NCBI RefSeq assembly: GCF_001428545.1
Contig: NZ_LMHZ01000007.1
Span: 62,001 to 126,000 of the forward strand
DNA: 64,000 bases
Direction of reading: 5' to 3'
DNA from: Noviherbaspirillum sp. Root189
GTDB lineage: Bacteria; Pseudomonadota; Gammaproteobacteria; Burkholderiales; Burkholderiaceae_D
Made by a program: the position numbers and the translations under genes. Below, piece by piece: positions 52,759 to 62,034 of the stretch. Below the pieces are notes generated by a model that saw only the letters and a program-made list of their open reading frames with translations, had not been told where the DNA came from and did not search any database. Every line of letters begins with the position of its first letter. Position 1 is the first letter of the stretch.

Positions 52759-53748
52759 ATGTTCAATGCAATTCTGCTCAACAAGAATGAAGACGGCACG
52801 ACCGACGCCACGCTGACGCAGATCGACGATGCACAGCTGCCAGCCGAGGGTGATGTCACGGTACGGGTCGACTATTCGACCATCAACTACAAGGATGGAC
52901 TGGCGATCACCGGCAAGTCCCCGGTGGTGCGCAAATGGCCCATGGTGCCGGGCATCGACGGTGCCGGCGAAGTGCTGGCCTCATCTCATCCGGACTGGAA
53001 GGCTGGCGACGCATTCGTCCTGAACGGCTGGGGCGTCGGCGAAGTGCATATGGGCTGCCTCGCCCAGCGCGCGAAGCTCAAGGGCGACTGGCTGATCCGC
53101 CGCCCTGAGGCCATATCCGCGCGCCATGCGATGGCCATCGGCACCGCCGGTTATACCGCGATGCTATGCGCCATCGCCTTGCAGGAGCGTGGCGTTCACA
53201 AAGACAGCGGGGAGATTCTGGTGACCGGCGCTTCAGGCGGTGTCGGCAGTGTGGCAATTGCGATTCTTTCCGGCTGGGGATATCGGGTGATTGCATCGAC
53301 CGGCAAGACAGCTGAAGCCGATTACCTGAAAGCGCTGGGTGCAGTGGATGTCATCGACCGCGCTGAATTGTCTGCGCCCGGCAAACCCTTGCAGAAGGAA
53401 CGCTGGGCAGGTGTCGTCGATGCGGTCGGATCGCATACGCTGGTGAATGCTTTGGCCCAGACGCGTTACGGCGGCGCGGTGGCGGCATGTGGTCTTGCAC
53501 AAGGACTTGACCTCCCCGGCTCGGTGGCGCCTTTCATCTTGCGTGGCGTTAGCTTGCTTGGCATCGACAGCGTGATGGCGCCGAAAGAAAAGCGCATCGC
53601 TGCATGGGACCGTCTTGCGGCCGATCTGCCTGTCGCCAAGATCGAGCGGATCACAGAAGAGATCGGACTGGCTGACGCATTATCGAAAGCCCAGGACATC
53701 ATCCAAGGCAAGATTCGCGGTCGCCTGGTCGTTGATGTCAACCGCTGA
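52759..53748 (+). CDS. acuI: AcuI/YhdH-type NADPH oxidoreductase (acrylyl-CoA reductase family)
   Basis: 329 aa from ATG 52759 (AGGAG at 52748-52752, 6-nt spacing). Zinc-free medium-chain reductase: PMVPGIDGAGEVLASSHPDW, the FVLNGWGVGEVHMG stretch typical of the YhdH branch, and dinucleotide-binding LVTGASGGVGSVAIAIL. YhdH/AcuI reduces acryloyl-CoA; the in vivo substrate here is inferred from the family. The next gene begins within its last codons. Confidence 0.92.
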   Translation: MFNAILLNKNEDGTTDATLTQIDDAQLPAEGDVTVRVDYSTINYKDGLAITGKSPVVRKWPMVPGIDGAGEVLASSHPDWKAGDAFVLNGWGVGEVHMGCLAQRAKLKGDWLIRRPEAISARHAMAIGTAGYTAMLCAIALQERGVHKDSGEILVTGASGGVGSVAIAILSGWGYRVIASTGKTAEADYLKALGAVDVIDRAELSAPGKPLQKERWAGVVDAVGSHTLVNALAQTRYGGAVAACGLAQGLDLPGSVAPFILRGVSLLGIDSVMAPKEKRIAAWDRLAADLPVAKIERITEEIGLADALSKAQDIIQGKIRGRLVVDVNR

Positions 53749-54349
53749 CGTGCAGGGTTCAGGCGAAATTGTCGGCATCCTGCTGGCCGCCGGACGCGGC
53801 AGGCGTTTCGATCCAACTGGCGAAAAAGACAAGCTCCAGCAGACGCTTCCCGACGGAACCATGGTAGCCATCGCCGCGGCCAGACATCTTCTTGCCAGCT
53901 TGCCGGCGGTCGTTGCCGTGGTGCGTTCGAACAATCCGGCGCTGGCCTCGCGGCTTGCGGAAAACGGATGTCGCGTGAGCTTGTGCGAGTCCGCAGATAA
54001 AGGCATGGCCGTGTCACTGGTACACGCGCTATCCGAGGCAAGCGATGCCAGCGGCTGGATCATCGCACTGGGCGACATGCCTTTTGTGTCGCCTGCCACC
54101 ATCACCGCATTGCATGCCGCGCTGAAGGATGGTGCTGGAATTGCGGTGCCGACCTGCGACGGCCGCCGTGGTAATCCTGTCGGTTTTTCACGCATCCATC
54201 TCGATGAACTGCTGCGCCTGCAAGGCGATGAGGGTGCGCGACGCCTGCTGACAAGCTGTGTGGTGACGGAAATCGAAACAGGCGATGTCGGTATCCTTCG
54301 CGACATCGATACCGCTAAGGACCTGGCAGTCTCCGCAGGCACGCAATGA
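53735..54349 (+). CDS. MobA-like nucleotidyltransferase
   Basis: 204 aa from ATG 53735, overlapping the acuI end by 14 nt; an in-frame GTG at 53750 would remove the overlap. MobA-type NTP-transferase: GILLAAGRGRRFDPTGEKDK with the GXGXR loop, the acidic ALGDMPFVSPATI and GRRGNPVGF. This family includes MocA and MobA of molybdenum cofactor synthesis, but no other cofactor gene is nearby, so the substrate stays open. Confidence 0.88.
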   Translation: MSTADVQGSGEIVGILLAAGRGRRFDPTGEKDKLQQTLPDGTMVAIAAARHLLASLPAVVAVVRSNNPALASRLAENGCRVSLCESADKGMAVSLVHALSEASDASGWIIALGDMPFVSPATITALHAALKDGAGIAVPTCDGRRGNPVGFSRIHLDELLRLQGDEGARRLLTSCVVTEIETGDVGILRDIDTAKDLAVSAGTQ

Positions 54350-54444
54350 ACCGGCATGAAGATGGCGATGACCCCCATGCTGATCCTGCATGCAATCCCG
54401 TTACACTACGGGTTTGCCAATCTGGTGCTCGTCGCCGAAGCTGA

Positions 54445-54903
54445 ATGAATACCCATTTCGTAAACAAGCGCGTTGCGCATCTGCTGGGCTATGCCGGCCT
54501 GATTCCTTTCGTCCTGCTGATGTTGGGATGCTGGGCCGCGCATCCTGACTGGCTTGGCGATTTCATTAAAGGCCAGCTTGCGTATGGCATCGCGATCCTG
54601 TCCTTCCTGGGTGGCGTGCACTGGGGAGCGGTGATGGTATCGAGTGACCTGACCATGGAACAAACGCGCAAAGGCTTGGTCTGGGGTATTTTGCCGGCAC
54701 TCATCGCATGGACGTCGACCCTGATGGGCGGCTTTGGATTTGCGGTACTGATGCTCGGACTAATCGGCGCTTACCAGGCAGACAAGCGCATGTCTGTCTG
54801 GTACGGCATGCCGGAGTGGTTTCTGCCGTTGCGGCTCAAGCTGACCTGCATCGCGGTCGCCAGCCTGGTGCTGACCGTGATTGCCGCGAACGTACGAGGA
54901 TAA
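54445..54903 (+). CDS. DUF3429 family membrane protein
   Basis: 152 aa with about four membrane segments: LLGYAGLIPFVLLMLGCWA, GIAILSFLGGVHWGAVM, GFGFAVLMLGLIGAY and LTCIAVASLVLTVIAANV. The FLGGVHWGAVM core is characteristic of DUF3429. No function is assigned to the family. It precedes the M61 peptidase gene by 7 bp. Confidence 0.9.
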   Translation: MNTHFVNKRVAHLLGYAGLIPFVLLMLGCWAAHPDWLGDFIKGQLAYGIAILSFLGGVHWGAVMVSSDLTMEQTRKGLVWGILPALIAWTSTLMGGFGFAVLMLGLIGAYQADKRMSVWYGMPEWFLPLRLKLTCIAVASLVLTVIAANVRG

Positions 54904-54910
54904 TAAACAT

Positions 54911-56704
54911 ATGAAGAATGCGATCAACTACACCATTGTTGCCATGGACCCGGCAGCACATTTGTTTGAAGTGACATTGACCGTTGACCGGCCAGCGCCC
55001 GAAGGCCAGATATTCTGGTTACCGGCATGGATTCCGGGCAGCTACATGATCCGCGAATTCGCGCGCAATATCGTGCGCATCCGGGCCGAATCGAAGGCAG
55101 GCCCGGTCGCATTGACCAAAGTCGACAAGCATACCTGGCTAGCTGCGCCTTGCGACGGCCGGATCGTGCTGACTTATGAAGTCTATGCGTGGGACTTGTC
55201 GGTGCGTGCGGCCCACCTCGATCAGACGCATGGTTTCTTCAACGGCACCAGCGTGTTCCTGTGCGTGCACGGACAGGAAAACCTGCCGCATGTGGTCGAT
55301 ATCCGCCGGCCCGAAGGCGATGAATACAAGCCGTGGCGCGTGGCAACCGCACTGCCTGAACTGAAGGCTCGCCGCTATGGATTTGGCACTTACATTGCAC
55401 AGAATTACGATGAACTGATCGATCATCCGGTTGAGCTGGGCACGTTTGAACTTGCCACTTTCAAGGCGCACGGCGTGCCGCACGATATCGTGATCACCGG
55501 ACGCGTGCCTAATCTCGACATGGCAAGACTTGCGGCTGATCTGAAAAAAGTTTGCGAAGCACAGATTGCGCTCTTCGAGCCGAAAACAAAACGTGCACCG
55601 ATGGATCGTTATGTGTTCATGACCATGGCCGTTGGCGATGGATACGGCGGACTCGAACATCGTGCATCAACCGCGCTGATCTGTTCACGTGCCGACCTGC
55701 CGGTGATCGGGCAGAAGGAAGCGAGCGATGGTTATCGCACTTACCTTGGTCTATGCAGCCACGAGTACTTCCATACCTGGAACGTCAAACGTATCAAGCC
55801 CGCCGTGTTTGCGCCTTACGATTTACGCAGCGAAGGCTACACCTCGCTACTCTGGTTGTTCGAAGGTTTAACCAGCTATTACGATGACTTGATGCTGGTG
55901 CGTACTGGTCTGATGGACGAGCAGCAGTATTTCAAGACGTTGGCGAAAACAGTCAATGGTGTGTTGCGGGGCAGTGGACGCACCAAGCAAAGCGTTGCCG
56001 AATCCAGCTTCGACGCATGGGTCAAGTATTATCGCCAGGACGAGAATGCACCGAATGCCATTGTCAGCTACTACCAGAAAGGCGCGCTGGTCGGCCTTGG
56101 ACTGGACCTGGCGATACGCGAACAGACCAATGGCAGAAAATCGCTCGACGATGTCATGCGTGCCCTGTGGTTGCGGTATGGTCGTGATTTCGCTTCGATG
56201 GAACAAGGCTTGGCCGAAGACGACGCCGAGGCGCTGTTTGAAGAAGTAAGTGGTGTCAGGCTAAAGAAGTTTTTTGACCGCTATATCCGCGGCACGGAAG
56301 ACCTGCCGCTCGACAAACTACTGGCGCCATTTGGTGTGACTGTCAGTGATAAGCGCAAGGATGCAAAGCTTGGCCTGGGTGTGCGTACCGCGCGCGAAGG
56401 CAATGACTGCAAGCTGGCTAGTGTGCATGAAGGCGGTGCGGCGCACCAGGCAGGTTTGTCTGCCGGTGACCTGTTAGTGGCGCTCAACGGATTGCGTGTG
56501 ACGCCGACTAATCTGGACGCCTTGCTGTCGCGCTATCGTGCCGGCGATGTTGTCAGCATCCATGCTTTCCGACGGGACGAACTGATGGCCTTCAATGCGG
56601 TTCTCGTCCAGGATGACGCACCACAAGTAAGCTTTGTGTCTCAGGAAAAACCCGCCGCCATTGTCCGCAAGCGGGCCAAATGGCTATATGCCGAAGCTGC
56701 ATAG
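54911..56704 (+). CDS. M61-family glycyl aminopeptidase-like protein with PDZ domain
   Basis: 597 aa from ATG 54911. N-terminal beta domain (WLPAWIPGSYMIREFARNIV), central zinc-protease domain with HEYFH near residue 283, the third ligand in GLTSYYDDLMLV region, and YQKGALVGLGLDLAIRE, then a C-terminal PDZ domain (GVRTAREGNDCKLASVHEGG). No signal peptide is seen, so cytoplasmic. M61 proteases remove N-terminal glycine or alanine; specificity not proved here. Confidence 0.94.
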   Translation: MKNAINYTIVAMDPAAHLFEVTLTVDRPAPEGQIFWLPAWIPGSYMIREFARNIVRIRAESKAGPVALTKVDKHTWLAAPCDGRIVLTYEVYAWDLSVRAAHLDQTHGFFNGTSVFLCVHGQENLPHVVDIRRPEGDEYKPWRVATALPELKARRYGFGTYIAQNYDELIDHPVELGTFELATFKAHGVPHDIVITGRVPNLDMARLAADLKKVCEAQIALFEPKTKRAPMDRYVFMTMAVGDGYGGLEHRASTALICSRADLPVIGQKEASDGYRTYLGLCSHEYFHTWNVKRIKPAVFAPYDLRSEGYTSLLWLFEGLTSYYDDLMLVRTGLMDEQQYFKTLAKTVNGVLRGSGRTKQSVAESSFDAWVKYYRQDENAPNAIVSYYQKGALVGLGLDLAIREQTNGRKSLDDVMRALWLRYGRDFASMEQGLAEDDAEALFEEVSGVRLKKFFDRYIRGTEDLPLDKLLAPFGVTVSDKRKDAKLGLGVRTAREGNDCKLASVHEGGAAHQAGLSAGDLLVALNGLRVTPTNLDALLSRYRAGDVVSIHAFRRDELMAFNAVLVQDDAPQVSFVSQEKPAAIVRKRAKWLYAEAA

Positions 56705-56717
56705 CAAATACCGGCAG

Positions 56718-56746
56718 CCCTGATCGCCATACGGTTGCGATCAGGG
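56718..56746 (+). terminator. Terminator-like hairpin after the M61 peptidase
   Basis: CCCTGATCGC (56718-56727) pairs perfectly with GCGATCAGGG (56737-56746), loop CATACGGTT. No U-run follows, so it may instead stabilise the mRNA end. Confidence 0.45.
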
Positions 56747-56993
56747 GTGCCATGAGCATTATTGAGTTCTTCAATCTCCTCTCCTTCCGCAGCGCTTCAT
56801 AAGGTTTTGCTCGCTGGCATTGTCCTTTGCTGGTCGTTGCTGAACTTCAGGTTCCCTTTCAGTGGCATGCAAATTGCCATCTTTCTTCCACTTTGACGAT
56901 GCATACGGCAAGGCTTGTGGTCTTTGCCTGGGTCAGCGTGTGTATGCCGTACAAAACCATGCGGTTTTTACAGGCGCGATGAAAGGAAGCAGG
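56747..56993. other. Noncoding upstream region of the DUF2945 gene
   Basis: About 250 bp. A TTGACG at 56893-56898 has no matching -10 at normal spacing. I see no coding frame of note. Confidence 0.4.
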
Positions 56994-57206
56994 ATGAGCA
57001 ATACTTTCAGGAAAGGCGACAAGGTCGAATGGCATTCGTCGCAGGGAGCGGTCCATGGCACGGTGTTGAAAAAGTTGACCGAACCGACCGACATCAAAGG
57101 CCATCATGTCGCTGCATCACCGGATGATCCGCAATACCTCGTACAAAGCGATAAGACCGGTGCCGAAGCGGCTCACAAGCCCGACGCACTGAAAAAAGTG
57201 CATTGA
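56994..57206 (+). CDS. DUF2945 (hypervirulence-associated TUDOR-like) small protein
   Basis: 70 aa from ATG 56994 (GGAAG upstream). The whole protein is one small beta-barrel domain: FRKGDKVEWHSSQGAVHGTV, then VAASPDDPQYLVQSDKTGAE, then HKPDALKKV. DUF2945 proteins are often found near stress-related genes; the function is unknown. A longer frame from 56862 lacks this support. Confidence 0.85.
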   Translation: MSNTFRKGDKVEWHSSQGAVHGTVLKKLTEPTDIKGHHVAASPDDPQYLVQSDKTGAEAAHKPDALKKVH

Positions 57207-57224
57207 CGATCCGAGGAGAAGAAC

Positions 57225-57701
57225 ATGAATCTGCAAACCGATAGCTTGCTGAGCAAATCATTGATTTCCGGCACCGTGGCAGGCGTCACCACTGCGCTCG
57301 CCGCGTCGCTCGCAGGCAAGCGCGAAACCGCATCCTATGCCGCACCGCTGAATGCGACCAGTCACATAGTCTGGGGCGAGAAGGCAGCGTGGCAGGACAA
57401 GCCTTCCATCAAGTACACGGTCATGGGATTTTTGCTGAACCATGCCGCGACGGTGTTCTGGGCGTCGATTTATGAAAAATGGTTCGGGCCGCGCGCGCAG
57501 GATCCGCACCACTCTCCATTGCGCCCGCTGATTGGTGCCGCCGTCGTCACGGCGGGAGCTTATGTCACGGATTACTATCTGGTGCCGAAGCGCTTTACGC
57601 CCGGTTACGAGAAGAGATTGTCGAATACGTCGTTGACGGGCATCTACGCGATGCTGGCGCTCGGCCTGGTGGCGCGCACGCTGATTGAACGGCGGCGTTA
57701 A
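57225..57701 (+). CDS. Conserved small membrane protein, unknown function
   Basis: 158 aa with GAGGAGAA as RBS. Three or four membrane segments: LISGTVAGVTTALAASLAG, YTVMGFLLNHAATVFWASIY, LIGAAVVTAGAYVTDYYLV and GIYAMLALGLVARTL. I do not recognise a named family. It is 18 nt after the DUF2945 gene and probably co-transcribed. Confidence 0.85.
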   Translation: MNLQTDSLLSKSLISGTVAGVTTALAASLAGKRETASYAAPLNATSHIVWGEKAAWQDKPSIKYTVMGFLLNHAATVFWASIYEKWFGPRAQDPHHSPLRPLIGAAVVTAGAYVTDYYLVPKRFTPGYEKRLSNTSLTGIYAMLALGLVARTLIERRR

Positions 57702-57767
57702 GTTAAGTTTGGGAGCTGAATTTCCGGGCCGTATTCAACATGCTTTGCTGAATCAAAAGTGCAACGC

Positions 57768-58568
57768 TCAGAAGAACAAACGCTGTAACTCCACGCCCGG
57801 ATTCTCGGCACGCATGAACGCTTCGCCAACCAGAAAGGCGTTGACGTTGGCATCGCGCATCTGCTTCACATCATCCGGTGTGAGAATGCCGGATTCGGTA
57901 ACGATCAGTTTCTCTGGCGGAATGCGCGGCAACAGGCCGAGAGTGGTCTGCAACGAAGTCTCGAACGTGCGCAGGTTGCGGTTATTGATGCCGACCATAT
58001 TGGTCTTCAATCGCAGCGCCGCATCGAGTTCGTCGCCATCATGCACTTCGACCAGCACGCCCATCCCCAATTCATGGGCGCAGGCTTCCAGTTCTGCCAT
58101 CAGGCCATGGTCCAGTGCGGAAACGATCAGCAGGATGCAGTCCGCACCCCAGGAACGTGCTTCATAGACCTGATAGAGATCGACCATGAAGTCCTTGCGC
58201 AAGGCCGGGATGGAGCACGCTGCGCGGGCTTGCTGCAAATATTCCGGTGCGCCCTGGAAGAACTGCACATCGGTCAGGACCGACAGACAGGCTGCGCCAT
58301 GCTCGGCATAGCTTGCGGCAATGTCCGCGGGTTTGAAATCGGCACGCAGCACGCCTTTCGATGGTGACGCCTTCTTGACTTCGGCAATCACGCCAGGTTG
58401 GCCGGCAGCAGCCTTTGCGCGCAGGCTGGCTTCGAAGCCGCGCAAGGACTGGCGTGCTTCTGTATTGCTTTCGACATCGCGCCGCAGGCTCGCGAAATCG
58501 CGGTATTTTTTAGCGGCGGCGACTTCGTCCGCTTTGACGTCAAGGATTTTGTGGAGGATATCGGACAT
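57768..58568 (-). CDS. trpC: Indole-3-glycerol phosphate synthase
   Basis: 266 aa TIM barrel, monofunctional (not fused to TrpF). Catalytic lysine region [19 protein letters not shown], the middle [20 protein letters not shown] and late [15 protein letters not shown]. It converts carboxyphenylamino-deoxyribulose phosphate to indoleglycerol phosphate. Last gene of trpEGDC, 33 nt after trpD. Confidence 0.97.
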   Translation of the reverse strand: MSDILHKILDVKADEVAAAKKYRDFASLRRDVESNTEARQSLRGFEASLRAKAAAGQPGVIAEVKKASPSKGVLRADFKPADIAASYAEHGAACLSVLTDVQFFQGAPEYLQQARAACSIPALRKDFMVDLYQVYEARSWGADCILLIVSALDHGLMAELEACAHELGMGVLVEVHDGDELDAALRLKTNMVGINNRNLRTFETSLQTTLGLLPRIPPEKLIVTESGILTPDDVKQMRDANVNAFLVGEAFMRAENPGVELQRLFF

Positions 58569-58601
58569 GATCTGTGGCTAAAATAAAAGCAGAGGCTGTG
58601 C

Positions 58602-59654
58602 TTAGGCAGTGCCAGGAGTGCCAGGAGTCCCAAGCTGTTGGGTCACCTGAATGAATTGCTCCAGCTTGCTGCGCGCCGCACCTGATGCCAGCACTTCGCG
58701 CGCTTTCGTCAAGCCATCGCCGATCGAGGGAACGGTACCCGCCGCATACAGCGCGGTGCCGGCGTTGAGCACGACGATGTCACGCACCGGACCTGGCGTG
58801 TTATCGAGGGCTTCCAGAATTTTCAATTTCGATTCCGCGGCACCCGACACCTTGAGATTGCGGCTTGCCACCATCTGCAGGCCGAAGTCTTCCGGATGGA
58901 TTTCATATTCGCGTACTTCGCCGTTGACGAGTTCGCCGACCATCGTGCCTGCGCCGAGCGAAACCTCGTCCATGTTGTCACGCCCCCAGACCACAATCGC
59001 ATGCTGTGCACCCAGGCGTTGCAGCACCCGTACCTGAATACCAACCAGATCGGGATGGAATACGCCCATCAGGATATTGGGAGCACCGGCCGGATTGGTG
59101 AGCGGGCCGAGAATATTGAAAATTGTGCGTACGCCGAGTTCCTTGCGCACGGGCGCCGCATGCTTCATCGCCGCATGATGGTTGGGCGCAAACATGAAGC
59201 CAATGCCGGTTTCTTCGATAGACTGGGCAACCTGCTCGGGCTTCAGATTGATGTTGACGCCAAGCGCTTCCAGCACATCTGCGCTGCCCGATGAGGATGA
59301 CACGCTGCGTCCGCCATGCTTGGCTACGCGCGCACCGGCCGCGGCGGCGACAAACATGGAGGCCGTTGAGATATTGAAGGTATGCGCGCCGTCACCGCCC
59401 GTGCCAACGATATCGAGCAAATTCTCGGTATTGCGCGTCGGTACCTTGGTAGCGAATTCACGCATGACTTGCGCGGCAGCAGCGATTTCGCCAATTGTTT
59501 CCTTTTTGACGCGCAAACCCATGGTCAGCGCCGCGATCATGACCGGCGACATCTCACCACTCATGATCCTGCGGAACAGCGACAGCATCTCGTCATGGAA
59601 TATTTCGCGATGCTCAATGCAGCGTAATAGCGCTTCTTGTGGGGTGATCGGCAT
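58602..59654 (-). CDS. trpD: Anthranilate phosphoribosyltransferase
   Basis: 350 aa. PRPP-binding [19 protein letters not shown], the [19 protein letters not shown] substrate loop and [17 protein letters not shown] short TPGTPGT tandem ends the protein. Overlap with trpG is absent; a 74-nt gap holds a 7-bp hairpin. Confidence 0.97.
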   Translation of the reverse strand: MPITPQEALLRCIEHREIFHDEMLSLFRRIMSGEMSPVMIAALTMGLRVKKETIGEIAAAAQVMREFATKVPTRNTENLLDIVGTGGDGAHTFNISTASMFVAAAAGARVAKHGGRSVSSSSGSADVLEALGVNINLKPEQVAQSIEETGIGFMFAPNHHAAMKHAAPVRKELGVRTIFNILGPLTNPAGAPNILMGVFHPDLVGIQVRVLQRLGAQHAIVVWGRDNMDEVSLGAGTMVGELVNGEVREYEIHPEDFGLQMVASRNLKVSGAAESKLKILEALDNTPGPVRDIVVLNAGTALYAAGTVPSIGDGLTKAREVLASGAARSKLEQFIQVTQQLGTPGTPGTA

Positions 59655-59683
59655 GACGACCTCTTCAGAGTGTTCGTTTCAAT

Positions 59684-59708
59684 CCTTCCCATCCAGCGGA
59701 AGGGAAGG
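59684..59708 (-). repeat. Hairpin between trpG and trpD
   Basis: CCTTCCC (59684-59690) and GGGAAGG (59702-59708) form a 7-bp stem in the 74-nt gap. No U-run. Confidence 0.35.
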
Positions 59709-59728
59709 GCAGGAGAGCAGGGTTTCGG

Positions 59729-60292
59729 CTAACGTGTCAAAAAATTCTGCAGCAAGGCGTGGCCGTGCTCGGACAGGATGGATTCCGGATGGAATTGCAC
59801 CCCTTCGATATCGAATTCCTTGTGACGCACGCCCATGATTTCACCGTCGTCGGTCCAGGCGGTCACTTCCAGGCAGTCCGGCAGCGATTCGCGTTCGATG
59901 GCCAGCGAGTGGTAACGGATCACGGTATAGGGGTTGGGGAGGTCCTTGAAGACGCCAACGCCCGTGTGATGAATCACCGATGTCTTGCCATGCATGACTT
60001 GCTTGGCGCGCACTACCTTGCCGCCGAATGCCGCACCGATTCCCTGGTGTCCTAGGCATACCCCCAGAATCGGCAGCTTGCCTGCGAATTCCTTCATTAC
60101 CGGCACCGAAACACCGGCTTCATTCGGCGTGCAGGGACCAGGTGAAATGCAGATACGGTCCGGCTTCATCGCTGCAATCTGCTCCAGCGTAATTTCGTCA
60201 TTGCGGAAAGTGCGCACATCCTCACCAAGCTCACCGAAGTACTGGACCAGGTTAAAGGTGAAGGAGTCGTAGTTATCAATCATCAGCAACAT
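59729..60292 (-). CDS. trpG: Anthranilate synthase glutaminase subunit
   Basis: 187 aa from the ATG at 60292, one base after the trpE stop, so translationally coupled; the longer frame to 60424 lies inside trpE. Glutaminase motifs: [17 protein letters not shown], catalytic Cys in [17 protein letters not shown], and FHPES near the end. It may also serve PabA if no separate pabA exists. Confidence 0.96.
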   Translation of the reverse strand: MLLMIDNYDSFTFNLVQYFGELGEDVRTFRNDEITLEQIAAMKPDRICISPGPCTPNEAGVSVPVMKEFAGKLPILGVCLGHQGIGAAFGGKVVRAKQVMHGKTSVIHHTGVGVFKDLPNPYTVIRYHSLAIERESLPDCLEVTAWTDDGEIMGVRHKEFDIEGVQFHPESILSEHGHALLQNFLTR

Positions 60293-60293
60293 A

Positions 60294-61790
60294 TCAGAGC
60301 TCCCCGTCCAGTCCGTCCTGTACCTGCTCGGCGGCGCGCAGCACGGCGCGCGCCTTGTTTTCTGTTTCCTGCCATTCCATCTCGGGTATCGAGTCAGCCA
60401 CCACCCCGGCGGCTGCTTGCACATAGAGTGTGCCGTCCTTGATTACGCCGGTACGGATCGCGATTGCCAGATCCATTTCGCCGCCGAACGACAGGTAGCC
60501 GCAGGCGCCGCCGTAGATTCCGCGCTTGGTCGGTTCAAGTTCGTCGATGATCTCCATGGCGCGCACCTTCGGTGCGCCGGACAAGGTGCCGGCGGGAAAG
60601 GTGGCCTTCATCACGTCGAGGTTCGACAACTCAGGCTTCAGCGTGCCTTCGACGTTGGAAACAATATGCTGTACGTGCGAATACTTTTCGATGACCAGCT
60701 TGTCGGTCACCTGTACGCTGCCGGTTTCGGCAATGCGCCCAATGTCGTTGCGGGCAAGATCGATCAGCATCACATGCTCGGCAATCTCTTTCGGATCGGC
60801 CAGCAATTCCTTGGCGAGTTGCGCGTCTTTTTCCGGCGTCGCACCGCGTGGGCGTGTGCCGGCCAGAGGACGTATGGTCACCTTGCGTTTGCCATCGTTG
60901 GTCTGCTCGTTGCGTACCAGGATTTCCGGCGATGCACCGACAATCTGCATGTCGCCGAAATTGTAGAAGTACATGTATGGAGAAGGATTCAGCGAGCGCA
61001 GGGCGCGGTACAGTGACAGCGGTGAATCGACATAGGATTTCTTCAGGCGCTGGCCGATCTGTACCTGCATCAGGTCGCCGGCCATGATGTATTCCTTCGC
61101 CTGCTCGACCGCCCTGATGTAATCGTCCTTGGCAAATTCGCGCACTGTGTCGGTACGTACCGACGCCGAGGTTACCGGCGCATCGACCGCACGGCGCAAC
61201 ATGGCGCGCAGGTCTTTGAGGCGCTGGCGTGCACGCGAGTAGGCTTCGGGCTGTGTCGGATCGGCATAGACGATCAGATAGAGTTTGCCGGACAGGTTGT
61301 CGATGACAGCCAGTTCTTCGGTGACCAGCAACTGGATGTCCGGTAAACCGAGATCATCCTTCGGCGCCGAATTGGCCAGTCGCTTTTCAATGTGGCGCAC
61401 GGCATCGTAACCGAAGTAGCCGGCCAGGCCGCCGCAGAAACGTGGCATGCCGGGACGGATCGCCGCCTTGTAGCGCGACTGGAATTCGGTAATGAATTCG
61501 AGCGGATTGCCTTCGTGGGATTCGATGACCTTGCCGTCCTTGACGACTTCGGTCCTAGTGCCGTAGCTGCGCATCAGCGTGGACGCCGGCAAGCCAATAA
61601 AGGAATAGCGTCCGAAGCGTTCGCCGCCGACCACTGATTCAAGCAGGAAGGTATTGCGCCCCGCGTTCTGGGTCTGCGCCAGTTTCAGGTACAGCGTCAG
61701 CGGGGTTTCGAGGTCTGCAAATGCCTCGGCAATCAGCGGAATACGGTTGTAGCCTTGCGTGGCAAGCGATTTGAATTCGAGTTCAGTCAT
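60294..61790 (-). CDS. trpE: Anthranilate synthase component I
   Basis: 498 aa. Chorismate-utilising enzyme: N-terminal feedback site region [18 protein letters not shown], catalytic core [51 protein letters not shown] and [29 protein letters not shown] lies 4-5 nt ahead of the ATG. A leader peptide and attenuator precede it. Confidence 0.98.
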   Translation of the reverse strand: MTELEFKSLATQGYNRIPLIAEAFADLETPLTLYLKLAQTQNAGRNTFLLESVVGGERFGRYSFIGLPASTLMRSYGTRTEVVKDGKVIESHEGNPLEFITEFQSRYKAAIRPGMPRFCGGLAGYFGYDAVRHIEKRLANSAPKDDLGLPDIQLLVTEELAVIDNLSGKLYLIVYADPTQPEAYSRARQRLKDLRAMLRRAVDAPVTSASVRTDTVREFAKDDYIRAVEQAKEYIMAGDLMQVQIGQRLKKSYVDSPLSLYRALRSLNPSPYMYFYNFGDMQIVGASPEILVRNEQTNDGKRKVTIRPLAGTRPRGATPEKDAQLAKELLADPKEIAEHVMLIDLARNDIGRIAETGSVQVTDKLVIEKYSHVQHIVSNVEGTLKPELSNLDVMKATFPAGTLSGAPKVRAMEIIDELEPTKRGIYGGACGYLSFGGEMDLAIAIRTGVIKDGTLYVQAAAGVVADSIPEMEWQETENKARAVLRAAEQVQDGLDGEL

Positions 61791-61803
61791 GTTTCTCTCC
61801 GGG

Positions 61804-61832
61804 CGCTATTGTAGAACGAGAGTTCAATAGCG
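61804..61832 (-). promoter_or_regulatory. Perfect 8-bp hairpin next to the trpE ribosome-binding site
   Basis: CGCTATTG (61804-61811) and CAATAGCG (61825-61832) are exact reverse complements, loop 13 nt. The stem ends 3 nt before the GGAGAG of trpE, so it may expose or hinder ribosome binding. Confidence 0.5.
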
Positions 61833-61844
61833 GGGTGATAGTGC

Positions 61845-61889
61845 AAAAAACGTTGCCGACCATGCAAACTCAGGATGTGAGAGGTCAGC
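61845..61889 (-). terminator. Candidate trp attenuator terminator
   Basis: On the minus strand GCTGACC (61889-61883) pairs with GGTCGGC (61861-61855), 7 bp with one G-T, extended beyond a CC/AA mismatch by CG/CG, and then TTTTTT (61850-61845). An inner CTCA/TGAG stem lies in the loop. It lies between the leader peptide and trpE. An alternative stem GTGGCGA (61931-61925)/TCGCCGC (61894-61888) overlaps its left arm. Confidence 0.6.
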
Positions 61890-61900
61890 GGCGATCAGGG

Positions 61901-61987
61901 TCAGTTGGACCGGGATTGCCAGCGTCGCCACAGCCAGGCCTCAAATTGGCCCGGTGAGGTTGCGTTACGTTTTTTGCCGAGAAACAT
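61901..61987 (-). CDS. trpL: Putative trp leader peptide, three Trp codons
   Basis: 28 codons, MFLGKKRNATSPGQFE then AWLWRRWQSRSN and a TGA stop. Trp codons are numbers 18, 20 and 23, three within six codons, in the 215-bp gap upstream of trpE, followed by a terminator-like hairpin with a T6 run. That is the classical layout of ribosome-mediated attenuation. Against it: no clear Shine-Dalgarno precedes the ATG and the antiterminator is not obvious by eye. Too short for routine gene finding. Confidence 0.65.
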   Translation of the reverse strand: MFLGKKRNATSPGQFEAWLWRRWQSRSN

Positions 61988-62004
61988 TATGTTGTGTTTG
62001 CAGG

Positions 62005-62034
62005 TTTATGCAGAAATAAGTGTCGCCGCGTCAA
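62005..62034 (-). promoter_or_regulatory. Candidate trp operon promoter inside the gph end
   Basis: On the minus strand TTGACG (62034-62029), an 18-nt spacer, and CATAAA (62010-62005), preceded by TG. It overlaps the last codons of gph and would start transcription close to the leader ATG. Confidence 0.35.
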
